Of a stretch of DNA of 64,000 nucleotides, positions 18,425 through 26,938 are shown piece by piece. Numbering within the stretch: the stretch's first letter is position 1; each line of letters begins with the position of its first letter. The notes below the pieces were generated by a model that made no database searches, was not told where the DNA came from, and worked only from the letters and a program-made list of their open reading frames with translations. The stretch lies in the NCBI RefSeq assembly GCF_002355835.1, contig NZ_AP017459.1, forward strand, positions 620,001 through 684,000, in the 5' to 3' direction. A program made the translations under genes and the position numbers. This DNA is from Candidatus Endomicrobiellum trichonymphae (GTDB lineage: Bacteria > Elusimicrobiota > Endomicrobiia > Endomicrobiales > Endomicrobiaceae).

Positions 18425-19851
18425 TTAAAGACTACACATTTATCACTCCTATCCGCCGTACCGGTCAAAACGCCTGCTCCGGGCATTGGATAACCTGCTG
18501 TAAGCTCATCTGGCATTGCCTACTACCTATTTGCTAACTGTAACAAAACTATTTAGTTCTCATGTGTTTTGCGCATCATCGGTAAATATTTTATCTTTAT
18601 AAAAAAGATTTACAGATCAAGTTTGTACGTTAAAATCTTTTTTGTTTTCTTATTTTCTGATTTGAGATATGTATAATTTAACTTACAATTTAGGGATATA
18701 TACTGCTTCAAACTCAAAACCATATTGTCTTGATTTATCTATATTTTAACTTGAAATCTCTCATTAGCATAATCCTTTACTATCAATAAATAATAAGCGG
18801 TTTGCCAACTTTACTTTATTATGTGAATATTCAGTGTCAAAATTCATTCGATATGCCATGTTCAAGTTTTAAATCCGGATTTCCGTACATTCTATAATCC
18901 GGCTAATTCCAGTAAAGATATGTAAAGACAGGTGATCTCCATACTTTTCTCTATAATCTTTCCAATTGGAAAATTGAACTGTATATTAAATAGCATAATT
19001 TCTCATACTTTTATTTAAACTACATCCTGATAAATTTTCATTGTTAGAGAATATACGCTAAGATTTAAAAAGCTTTTATCAGCCATATTAAAAGCACTTT
19101 ATGTATTTATTATTATCTTTCTGTTCATTTTTTAGAGTAGGAGATGACAACTGTCTGGGAACTCCATATTTACTTTCATAAATATTTCCGCTCAAAGATA
19201 ACTTTGATTTCCCGAATATATCAAAAATGCCCGCTGAAAAAAGTATTCATACCCATCATAAACTTTGAATTTTCTCTGTCTCCACCACTTGAAATATTGA
19301 ATTTGTCAGTTAAATAATAAGTATCATTAAAACAAGACTAAATGTATTAAAAGTCCCGTAAGACACTGAAACGTCAACAACCGGAGAGATTTCAGTTGCT
19401 TTTTTTGTTATAACGACGTTAGCACCTAATCCAAAAGCACCCGTTCCATAAGCTGCCACGCCCAAACCTCTTATAATTTCAACTCTTTCAATAATATTTT
19501 ACCGGTATTGCTGTACGCCTACTCCTCTCCTATATCGTTAATTCTGCCCCGTCAACTGCTAACACCAAAGCCTACGAAGAGATGCGCCGCGTATTGAAAT
19601 ACTCGCATTTGCACCTGTTGTCCCGTTACTTTTAAAATCGATACCAACCTGATTTTGCAAAAGTTCGTCGAGTGTTTCAAAGTATCTCTCTTTCATAGTT
19701 TTCTGCGCAATAGCAATAACGTAATATTTGCAGGAAGTTTTTTATACCTCTCATCATACTTTGTTAAAGTTACAAAAATATCCTGCGCTAAAACAATATT
19801 CGCCGCAAAAGCAAGGTAAAATAGGACACTTAATATTTTTTCATTTCTCAC
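18425..19851 (-). pseudogene. btuB: Broken TonB-dependent outer-membrane receptor (BtuB-like)
   Basis: From a GTG at 19849-19851 (after GAGGTAAAAA): a signal peptide ILSVLFYLAFAANIVLAQ, the plug domain in pieces (TLDELLQNQVGIDF, ANASISIRGAS, IIERVEIIRGLGVAAYG, GAFGLGANVVITKKA), then barrel pieces (DTYYLTDKFNISSGGDREN, GNIYESKYGVPRQL, NPDLKLEHGISNEF) and the C-terminal YPMPG motif near 18480. Many frameshifts and stops. It follows btuD by 3 nt in the B12 operon, so it most likely was the cobalamin receptor. Substrate specificity itself cannot be read from the wreck. Confidence 0.8.
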
Positions 19852-19854
19852 TTT

Positions 19855-20640
19855 TTACCTCTTTCCGGTTTTACTCACCGGTATAACATATGGTCTATTT
19901 GAAATCGGGTTTGTTTTTACAACAACTGTCGTATTGTAAACTCTTTCAATATCTCTATAATTTAAAACTTCTTCAGCTGTTCCCTGCCTGCAAACCGAAC
20001 CATTTTCTATTAAAACCAGTTTGCTGCAGAATTCGCCTGCCGCATTCAAATCATGCAAACTTAAGATTATCGTTTTATCACATTTTTCATTTAAATCTTT
20101 TAAAATCTCTAAAATATCATTCTGATTTCCTATATCCAAATGCGATGTAGGCTCATCAAAAACAATAATATCAGTTTCCTGGACTAAAACTTGAGCTATT
20201 AAAACTATTTGCTTTTCTCCTCCCGAAAGTTCGTTGATATTTTTCTCTGCAAAGTTTTTTATACACAAAAAGTTCATAACTTTTTTTATTGCAGCATAAT
20301 CGTCATCTGACGGAATTTTAAACATATTCATATAAGGATATCTTCCAAACATAATAAATTCAGAGACGGTAAAAGATAATGAAGTATCTATGTGTTGAGG
20401 TAAAAAAGAAATTGTTTTTGCAAATTCTTTTCTTGAAAAAGAATTTATATTTCTACCATCTATAAACACATTTCCGGAATATGGTTTAATTAAATTACAA
20501 AGAACTCTTAATAAGGTGCTTTTGCCCGTACCGTTTTTTCCGATTATACCGAAAAAATCTTTTTTATCTATATCGCATGAAATATTTTTTAAAATTTCTT
20601 TATTTAAGTAGCCTGCTGAAATATTTTCTATTCTTATCAC
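19855..20640 (-). CDS. btuD: Cobalamin/Fe3+-siderophore ABC transporter ATP-binding protein
   Basis: 261 residues, ABC ATPase of the FecCD/BtuD class: Walker A GKNGTGKSTLLRVL, Q-loop SFLPQHIDTSLSF, signature LSGGEKQIVLIAQVL, Walker B DIIVFDEPTSHLDI, switch His in LSLHDLNAAG. It energises import of corrinoid by the BtuC permease in the inner membrane. It is transcribed with btuF and btuC and a corrinoid adenosyltransferase, which makes B12 the likeliest cargo; haem or siderophore is the alternative. Confidence 0.88.
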   Translation of the reverse strand: MIRIENISAGYLNKEILKNISCDIDKKDFFGIIGKNGTGKSTLLRVLCNLIKPYSGNVFIDGRNINSFSRKEFAKTISFLPQHIDTSLSFTVSEFIMFGRYPYMNMFKIPSDDDYAAIKKVMNFLCIKNFAEKNINELSGGEKQIVLIAQVLVQETDIIVFDEPTSHLDIGNQNDILEILKDLNEKCDKTIILSLHDLNAAGEFCSKLVLIENGSVCRQGTAEEVLNYRDIERVYNTTVVVKTNPISNRPYVIPVSKTGKR

Positions 20641-20695
20641 AATATTTGAGTCCTTTTCAAACTTGCCGTTTAGTTTGCGGTCAATACCGCTCTTT

Positions 20696-21688
20696 TTATT
20701 TTCTATCCGGTTTTAGAAGTAAACAAATAAAGAATAACCCGCCTATTATGCTTGTAATTACGCCGACGGGGATTAACACTGGCGAAAACAACATTCTGCT
20801 TAAAGTATCGCAAAGCGGTAAAAAAAACGCTCCGGCAAAAGCTGAAGCCGGTATCAAAATTACATTATTAGTCCCTGTAATTTTTCTCATTATATGCGGT
20901 ATCATTAAACCGACAAAACCTATAACACCGCAAATTGAAACTGTTGCCGCCGTAACAAAGGATGCCGTAAGAAATAAAAACTTTATATTTCTTTCAATAT
21001 TTATACCGAAAGTTTTTGACTTTTCACCGCCCAAAGACACAGCGTTGATAATATTTCCCGATAAAGACAAAATTATTATGCTTATAAGCACAACAACAGT
21101 AATAAACGGAAGCAATCTCTCATCAAAAGACGAAAAATTTCCCATAAGCCATAAAAAAGCAGTCTGCACACTGTTTTCAGTCGATAACGCAAACATAAGC
21201 ATTACAGCAGATGAAAAAATATAACTCACAACTATGCCTGATAAAATCATTGCATTGGAATTAAATCTCTTCTGCATACTCAGTAAATACACAACCGATA
21301 CTGAAACTATCATACCGGCAAAAGCGCAAAAAGGAATAAAAAAACTCCTTATAGCTGCAAGACCGGAAATAAAAGCTACCGATGTGCCCAAAGACGCTCC
21401 ACCTGAAATGCCTAAAGTAAAGGGATCTGCCAGCGGATTTTTTAATATTGCCTGAAACACACAACCGCTTATAGCAAGCCCCGCGCCTACCATACAAGCC
21501 ATAAAAATTCTCGGGAGACGTATCTGTTTTATCATTACGACAACATTCCCATCTGCGCCCTCAAATAATGCCTTTACAACATCAACAAATGATATTCCGT
21601 CTAAACCGATTGTTAAAGAAAATAAAAACACTACAAGAACCGATACCGGCATTAATATATAAACAAACAAAAACTTCTTATTTGCCAT
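20696..21688 (-). CDS. btuC: Cobalamin ABC transporter permease (FecCD family)
   Basis: 330 residues with about ten hydrophobic segments. Family motifs GAGLAISGCVFQAILKNPLA, DPFTLGISGGASLGTS and the C-terminal GVIGFVGLMIPHIMRKITG (the ATPase-coupling loop) are all present. Start ATG is 1 nt into the end of btuF, and a 55-nt gap separates it from btuD. Forms the inner-membrane channel with BtuD and receives substrate from BtuF. No damage seen. Confidence 0.9.
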   Translation of the reverse strand: MANKKFLFVYILMPVSVLVVFLFSLTIGLDGISFVDVVKALFEGADGNVVVMIKQIRLPRIFMACMVGAGLAISGCVFQAILKNPLADPFTLGISGGASLGTSVAFISGLAAIRSFFIPFCAFAGMIVSVSVVYLLSMQKRFNSNAMILSGIVVSYIFSSAVMLMFALSTENSVQTAFLWLMGNFSSFDERLLPFITVVVLISIIILSLSGNIINAVSLGGEKSKTFGINIERNIKFLFLTASFVTAATVSICGVIGFVGLMIPHIMRKITGTNNVILIPASAFAGAFFLPLCDTLSRMLFSPVLIPVGVITSIIGGLFFICLLLKPDRK

Positions 21689-22518
21689 TAAAAGACATCC
21701 TCATAAATAACTTTTGCAAGTATTGCCACCCCTTTTACAAATGTCAGCGGCGTAGGCGTAAATATGTCACCGGCATAAATCATAATAACTTTACTATTTC
21801 TTACGGCTTTTATCATTTTATATTTGTTCCAGTTTCTTATTTCTTCACTGTTGATATCTACACCAGCATTTACAAGCACTATAATATCAGGGTTACGTTT
21901 AATAATATCTTCAATATTAACAGCAAGATATCGCATATCAGCATCTTTATACAAATTTACGGTTTTAGTATAGTAATTGTAATCGTTTACAAAACTCTGT
22001 TTCCCTGCCGTGTACAATGGTCTTGCTCCTATTTCCCAAAATACTTTTAACCTGTTAAGAGCATTTATTTTACCATAAACTTCTTCTATCGAATGCTTTG
22101 CAGCATTTATTATTTTTTCTGCTTCTTTTTTTCTGTCAAGTTTTTTTGCCAGATTATAATAATTAACGCATATCTCGTTAAAATTTTTTGCTGTTTCCAC
22201 AACGTACACTTCAAAACCGAAACGCTTAAGTTGTTCAACCACCGCTTTACTGTTTCCTTCTTTAGTCGAAATAATTAAATCGGGATTAAGTAAAGCTATT
22301 TTTTCTATATCAGGTTCTAAAAGCGTACCTATAATTTCTTTTTCAGTCATTCCTTTAGAGCAATAAATTGTTATGCCTTTAACAAATTGTTCAACTCCGA
22401 GTTCATAGAGGCTTTCTGTAATTGACGGCGCCAGAGAAATAATACGCCTATATTCTTCAGTACAAGCAATATCTGCAAATAAAAATAGAAATGCGATAAT
22501 ATAAACAATTATTCTCAT
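21688..22518 (-). CDS. btuF: Cobalamin ABC transporter periplasmic binding protein
   Basis: Signal peptide MRIIVYIIAFLFLFADIACT, then RRIISLAPSITESLYELGV (BtuF N-terminal signature), LNPDLIISTKEG, ARPLYTAGKQSFVND, and NPDIIVLVNAG near the C-terminus. About 276 residues. The frame is open to 22620 but would begin there with TTG and put a second hydrophobic stretch before the signal peptide; ATG 22518 gives a normal signal sequence, though no strong ribosome site is visible. Captures corrinoid in the periplasm and docks on BtuC. Confidence 0.82.
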   Translation of the reverse strand: MRIIVYIIAFLFLFADIACTEEYRRIISLAPSITESLYELGVEQFVKGITIYCSKGMTEKEIIGTLLEPDIEKIALLNPDLIISTKEGNSKAVVEQLKRFGFEVYVVETAKNFNEICVNYYNLAKKLDRKKEAEKIINAAKHSIEEVYGKINALNRLKVFWEIGARPLYTAGKQSFVNDYNYYTKTVNLYKDADMRYLAVNIEDIIKRNPDIIVLVNAGVDINSEEIRNWNKYKMIKAVRNSKVIMIYAGDIFTPTPLTFVKGVAILAKVIYEDVF

Positions 22519-22629
22519 AAACAGTATACAACCAATCCCAGATATAATCCACTTAATTTTAAATATGTTTTTTTGTCGTTTCTGCATATTTAATGTCACA
22601 ATAAGTAAGCGGCATTTCAAACTAACATA

Positions 22630-23145
22630 TTAATATTCTATACCTCTTTGCGACTGTACTCCCTTTTTATAAGGGTGCTTAATCTCTTTCATTTCAGTAA
22701 CTAAATCCGCAATATCAATCAACGACTGCGGAGCACCTCTGCCAGTTACTATTACATTTGATTTCTGTGATAACCGTTTTATAATATCAATAAATTCATT
22801 TTCATCAATGAATTTATCCCTTAATGCGATGTTAAATTCTTCCAAAACAATTAAATCATACTTTTCAGGAACATCGGCAAGGTCTCTCAATTTTTTCACA
22901 GCGGAACGGCATTGACTTACAACTTTATCAAGATTAACACCTTTAATACAGTCCGGATGTTCTTTTGCGAAGGGGAAAAAATCTAAATTGTCTAATTTAA
23001 CTAAAATTTTCTGTTCTCCGTAAAAATTCTCGCCTTTAAACAATTGTATAAGGCAAACTCTAAATTCATACCCTAAAGAACGAATTATCTGCCCTACAGC
23101 AGAAGTTGTTTTTCCTTTGCCATTACCTGTATTTAAAATTATCAT
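22630..23145 (-). CDS. cobO: Corrinoid adenosyltransferase (CobA/CobO/BtuR type)
   Basis: 171 residues. ATP-binding P-loop GNGKGKTTSAVGQIIRSLG at the very N-terminus, VCLIQLFKGEN, DLIVLEEFNIALRDKFI and VIVTGRGAPQSLIDIADLV identify the CobA/CobO family, which adenosylates cob(I)alamin to coenzyme B12. It opens the minus-strand operon cobO-btuF-btuC-btuD-(btuB remnant). The cell therefore still imports a corrinoid across the inner membrane and makes adenosyl-B12. No cobalamin riboswitch was recognised upstream. Confidence 0.9.
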   Translation of the reverse strand: MIILNTGNGKGKTTSAVGQIIRSLGYEFRVCLIQLFKGENFYGEQKILVKLDNLDFFPFAKEHPDCIKGVNLDKVVSQCRSAVKKLRDLADVPEKYDLIVLEEFNIALRDKFIDENEFIDIIKRLSQKSNVIVTGRGAPQSLIDIADLVTEMKEIKHPYKKGVQSQRGIEY

Positions 23146-24253
23146 GAATACCCTCTTGATAAAATGTCCACTGTTTATGTGCAGTAAACAAGTTAATAAT
23201 AGCTATGAATAAATCATTAAGTCGTACAGAAAGAACTAATCATGGTTATAGGACAAATATATTATTAGTCGTCTTATAAGTGGAATAAGACAGGGGGGGG
23301 TATAGGTTTTTTAACTTGCCTTTCAACTTATCGTACTTCTTTACTCTCTGCTAAAGCTTCAATTCCTGTTTTTCAATCCGCTCTGTCAGACTGGGATTTA
23401 TTTTCATTGGCGGTTCTCAAGTTTTATGTCTACACTTTAAGGCTTTTTATAGTCTCAGTTTCTTCGTTAATTGTTTCCGTCTGCTTGGTTTATCTGATTT
23501 TCCTGCTGCGCTTAAGACAGTCCTTCACTGGCTTGTAAAATAAAAACGACATACTGCAAATAAAGATAATAGCTGTGTTTTCTGCTTCGTTTATATTTTA
23601 TTCATCATCCTTGCTTTTATACTAAAATTATACTTGTTTGCACACATTATTTATATATCCGCATCATTTTATACTTAGAGTCACTGTAGTTTCATTTTCT
23701 TTTGCGGCGGTTTCCTTTGTTTAAGCATCATCTATATATATGTTACAAATGAGCCCTCAACTTCTCGGGTTATTTCAATTTTTCTTTTTCTTCCTTTGTC
23801 TCCTTTTTTCATGCGTATACCCTAACTTTTTTAGCATTTATAACTTATCCGCAACAACGGGCAGTTTTTTATTGATAAGTTTGCAAGCAGATTGATATAT
23901 TTTTTTTGTATATTTTATAATTATTGCGTATATTCTAACACATTATTCCCCGGCGGATTATCTTTTTCATCCGTATAATCTAGACCTTGATTTTAATTTT
24001 ATGTTACAAATTCAAATAATACAAGTAATAGCAGTCATATAAAAGACCTTGTTTGACACCCAAAAGACAAAAGATAAATATTGAATTATTAAATGTATTT
24101 TGTCAAGTTTTCCTATAATACAAACAAAAAAGGAGAATAACAGCTTATTAACTTTTTTGAGTTCAATTTGACATTTATTATAATTGTTATAAATAGTGTT
24201 GTTGTATATAGAGCATCTATTAGCAAAACATATGTGAATTTCTATACAGGGCA
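23146..24253. other. 1.1-kb stretch with no intact gene; G8 tract and decayed coding sequence
   Basis: No ORF of convincing quality on either strand. A G8 tract sits at 23293-23300 (followed by TATA). On the minus strand around 23700-23830, frame-hopping yields a patch ENETTVTLSIKDADINNV that resembles the N-domains of secretins, so part of the stretch may be an old, badly eroded gene, but this is weak. TTGACA at 24168-24173 with TATAAA at 24188-24193 (14-nt spacer) may be a sub-optimal promoter for the small ORF at 24254. Confidence 0.35.
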
Positions 24254-24502
24254 ATGAAAACGAAAAAAATTAGCTTTAGTAGTTATGTCGCGTGTTGTTT
24301 TATTGCGTTTATTCATTTAAATTCGATTGTGAAAGGGCTAAACAGAGATGTAAATACTACAGAGCATACTATTAACCAGACAAGAGAGGGGTGGGGGGGG
24401 GGTAACTCTGGTCAGAGTTGGGAAATATCCCTTGCAGGGGATGGTCAGGCTATGGTCCTGCTTATCTTGATTGCAGAGACAAAGCAACATATAAACAATT
24501 AA
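24254..24502 (+). CDS. Small putative exported protein with an internal G10 tract
   Basis: 82 codons: basic N-terminus MKTKKISF, hydrophobic segment SSYVACCFIAFIHL, then a polar chain with NTTEHTINQTREGWGGGNSG. I do not recognise a family. A GGG before the ATG could be a weak ribosome site. The G10 run at 24393-24402, preceded by GGGG-T, lies in the codons for Gly-Trp-Gly-Gly-Gly, so gain or loss of one G would change everything after residue 46. It could be a phase-variable exported peptide or a chance ORF; no homology support. Confidence 0.35.
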   Translation: MKTKKISFSSYVACCFIAFIHLNSIVKGLNRDVNTTEHTINQTREGWGGGNSGQSWEISLAGDGQAMVLLILIAETKQHINN

Positions 24503-24629
24503 AAAATGCAACTTCTTGCTTTTTTCGAGGTTTTCAAATTTCCCCACTTACATATAGAGCATAGCTTGATGTAAGTCGTCTTTATAAGCTAAAATACTGC
24601 CTGTAGAAAAAACGAGAAACAATAAAAAC

Positions 24630-25550
24630 TTACTTAGCAACTTTTGCTAATTTAGGTGTATCTTTAAACAGTTCTGCTACAGCGCCGATTGAAGCGGTAA
24701 CTCCGGATGTTTCTAAAGGCATGAAAATTTTTGTCGCCTGCCCGTCGGCAACCTTACCAAGCGCTTCAAGGTATTTGATAGCAATAAGATCATTAGTCGG
24801 CTTGCCTTCGTGTATTGCGTTATAAACTACTTCAATTTTATATTTTTCGGCTTCTGCAACTTTTCTTATTGCTTCAGCTTCGCCAGTAGCTTCCAAAATC
24901 TGTTTCTCTTTTACAGCTTCTGCATCAAGAATAATTGCTTGTTTTGCGCCTTCCGCTTTAAGAATTGCAGCTTGTCGTAAACCCTCTGCTTCCAGAATAT
25001 TTGCTCTTTTCTCTCTTTCAGCTTTCATCTGTTTTGACATAGCATCAGTTATATCTCTGGGAGGATCAATTTTTTGTATTTCGACTCTTGTAACTTTTAC
25101 GCCCCATTTATCTGTAGCTTCATCCATTACAACTCTCAGCTGAGTGTTAATTTTCTCTCTTGATGTGAGAGTACTGTCCAATTCCATATCACCGATTACA
25201 TTTCTCAAATTTGTTTGCGCAAGTTTTAAAGCGGCAATTGCAAAATTCTCAATATTATAAACAACTTTTACAGGATCTGTAACCTGAAAATAAACAATTG
25301 CATCTACAACCACAGAAACATTGTCTTTTGTAATAACGCTTTGCGGCGGAACGTCAATAACACGTTCTCTCATATCAACTCTCAGAATTCTCTGAAATAT
25401 CGGAATAATAATATTTGCACCAGAGTCTTTTGTGCCTGTATATTTACCTAAAGTTTCAACAAGCCCCTTTTCGTACTGCCTTATTATTTTTACTGAATTT
25501 GCTATAAAAATAACTGCAAAAGCTACAATTGCCAAAATAAGCACTGCCAT
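24630..25550 (-). CDS. SPFH/band-7 membrane protein (slipin/QmcA-like)
   Basis: One N-terminal transmembrane segment (AVLILAIVAFAVIFI), then a complete band-7/SPFH domain (VKIIRQYEKGLVETLGKY, RERVIDVPPQSVITKDNVSV, VDAIVYFQVTDPVKVVYNIE) and a long helical coiled coil rich in EA repeats (KAEGAKQAIILDAEAVKEKQ). Flotillin-like scaffold of membrane microdomains, usually paired with an NfeD protein, as here. A GTG at 25562 is in frame, but GGAGGT lies 5 nt before the ATG at 25550, fixing the start. Confidence 0.9.
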   Translation of the reverse strand: MAVLILAIVAFAVIFIANSVKIIRQYEKGLVETLGKYTGTKDSGANIIIPIFQRILRVDMRERVIDVPPQSVITKDNVSVVVDAIVYFQVTDPVKVVYNIENFAIAALKLAQTNLRNVIGDMELDSTLTSREKINTQLRVVMDEATDKWGVKVTRVEIQKIDPPRDITDAMSKQMKAEREKRANILEAEGLRQAAILKAEGAKQAIILDAEAVKEKQILEATGEAEAIRKVAEAEKYKIEVVYNAIHEGKPTNDLIAIKYLEALGKVADGQATKIFMPLETSGVTASIGAVAELFKDTPKLAKVAK

Positions 25551-25649
25551 TATGACCTCCACTTTTACTTCTCTGTTACAATTTTCTTAACAAAATAAAA
25601 ATAAATCTTTGTAAATTATTAAATTATCAAGAAATAGTATTTATCCGCA

Positions 25650-26069
25650 TCATTTTCTAACCGTAAGAGTCGTTCCATCAATATTTTTTATTTTTACTAT
25701 TTCACCTGTTTCAAGTTCCAGATCGGATTCGGCCCTCCATATTTCGCCTGAAACTTTTACAAGTCCGGTTTTTAAAGGCGTTATTTTTTCAGTGACTACC
25801 GCTGTTGCTCCTATAAGTACATCAATATTTGAATTTACAGTTTCAGATTTGCTCATCACTCTTTTAAATATCGGTCTTATAAGGTACAGGGATAAGATGG
25901 AAACAACTATAAAAATAATAAATTCAATCCAGCTTGAAAAATTAAAATAAGCCGACGCTGCCGCAAAGACAGAACCTGTGGCAAGACAGGTAAAGAAAAA
26001 AACCGATGAAGTTAATATTTCAAAAATTATAAGAACAGCCGCAATTATAAGCCACGTAATCCAAATCAT
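25650..26069 (-). CDS. NfeD-family membrane protein
   Basis: Short NfeD: three or four transmembrane helices (WITWLIIAAVLIIFEILTS at the start) and a C-terminal OB-fold beta domain (IDVLIGATAVVTEKI, GLVKVSGEIWRAES, IVKIKNIDGTTLTV). Partner of the slipin gene 100 nt downstream; together they are thought to shape or survey membrane domains. The start ATG overlaps the lepB stop as ATGA, and GGAGGAT precedes it, so the TTG four codons upstream is not the start. Confidence 0.88.
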   Translation of the reverse strand: MIWITWLIIAAVLIIFEILTSSVFFFTCLATGSVFAAASAYFNFSSWIEFIIFIVVSILSLYLIRPIFKRVMSKSETVNSNIDVLIGATAVVTEKITPLKTGLVKVSGEIWRAESDLELETGEIVKIKNIDGTTLTVRK

Positions 26070-26839
26070 ATTATCCTCCAACGCTTAACTGGCCAATATA
26101 AGAACAGTGCCTTGCCCTTTATATATTTATCAGACAGGGGCCCCCAAAAACGTGAATCAAAAGAAAAATCTCTATTGTCACCCATCATCATATAATGTCC
26201 CTCTGGAACGACTACAGGTCCAAAATTATCTCTTATAAAAAACGTAGAAATTAAAGTAAATTTACCTTTTTCCCAAGCTTTTTGATATTCTTTCCGAGTA
26301 TTAAATAAATTGAATTTCTGAAAAATCGCATAGTCGCCAAAAGTTGCATATGTATCATTTATAAATATATTATTTATATACAATTTTTTATCTTTTATTT
26401 CAACTTTATCGCCTGCCACGGCCACGCATCTTTTTATATAATCTTTTTTTATTCCTGACTCTCTTTCGGAAATTGTCAAAGCTTCAGGAGGACACTGGAA
26501 AATAACAATATCGCCGCGTCTTACTTTTTTTAAAGCTGCATACTTCTTTCCGTTAGAAGTAAACGGAATGCGGAACCCGTAAATAAATTTATTTGCAAAA
26601 AGGTGGTCGCCTTCTAAAAGAGTTTCTCTCATACTGCCTGACGGAATTTTGAAAGCCTGTATAAAGAAAAACATAATAAAAGACGCTATTATAAGAGCGG
26701 TCCATCCCGTATCAAGCCATGAATAGACTTTTTTAAAAAGTCTTTGCGATAGCGATGTTTTAAAATATTTTTTTACGGCAAGCATAAACATAGCTGTAAA
26801 AAAAAGAACGCAGCCTATAAGAAAAAGTCTCAGTTCCAT
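26066..26839 (-). CDS. lepB: Signal peptidase I
   Basis: Membrane-anchored serine/lysine protease that cleaves Sec signal peptides. Two N-terminal hydrophobic segments; catalytic serine in KIPSGSMRETLLEGD (about residue 70); general-base lysine in KKDYIKRCVAVAGDKVEI; substrate-pocket motif MMGDNRDFSFDSRFWG near the C-terminus. 257 residues. It is the first gene of lepB-nfeD-slipin and lies just after lepA on the same strand. Complete. Confidence 0.94.
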   Translation of the reverse strand: MELRLFLIGCVLFFTAMFMLAVKKYFKTSLSQRLFKKVYSWLDTGWTALIIASFIMFFFIQAFKIPSGSMRETLLEGDHLFANKFIYGFRIPFTSNGKKYAALKKVRRGDIVIFQCPPEALTISERESGIKKDYIKRCVAVAGDKVEIKDKKLYINNIFINDTYATFGDYAIFQKFNLFNTRKEYQKAWEKGKFTLISTFFIRDNFGPVVVPEGHYMMMGDNRDFSFDSRFWGPLSDKYIKGKALFLYWPVKRWRII

Positions 26840-26938
26840 ATAATTATAATCCTCTTAAGTAAAACAGCAAACAAACCGGTGGGCAGACGGCACAGATCGC
26901 CGCAATGCCTGTATCTACACACACACGTCCTTCGATTG

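Noticed and set aside
18440-18530. Structured RNA candidate in the GC-richer patch
   Set aside because: Read on the minus strand it gives the YPMPG motif of TonB-receptor C-termini, so it is better explained as the end of the btuB remnant.
23146-23700. Cobalamin riboswitch upstream of cobO
   Set aside because: No B12-box-like sequence or GCCACTG core was found on the minus strand; the GTCCACTG-like string near 23166 lacks the surrounding structure.
24012-24254. Minus-strand ORF of 80 codons beside the small exported ORF
   Set aside because: Composition is that of random AT-rich DNA, with no start signal or motif.
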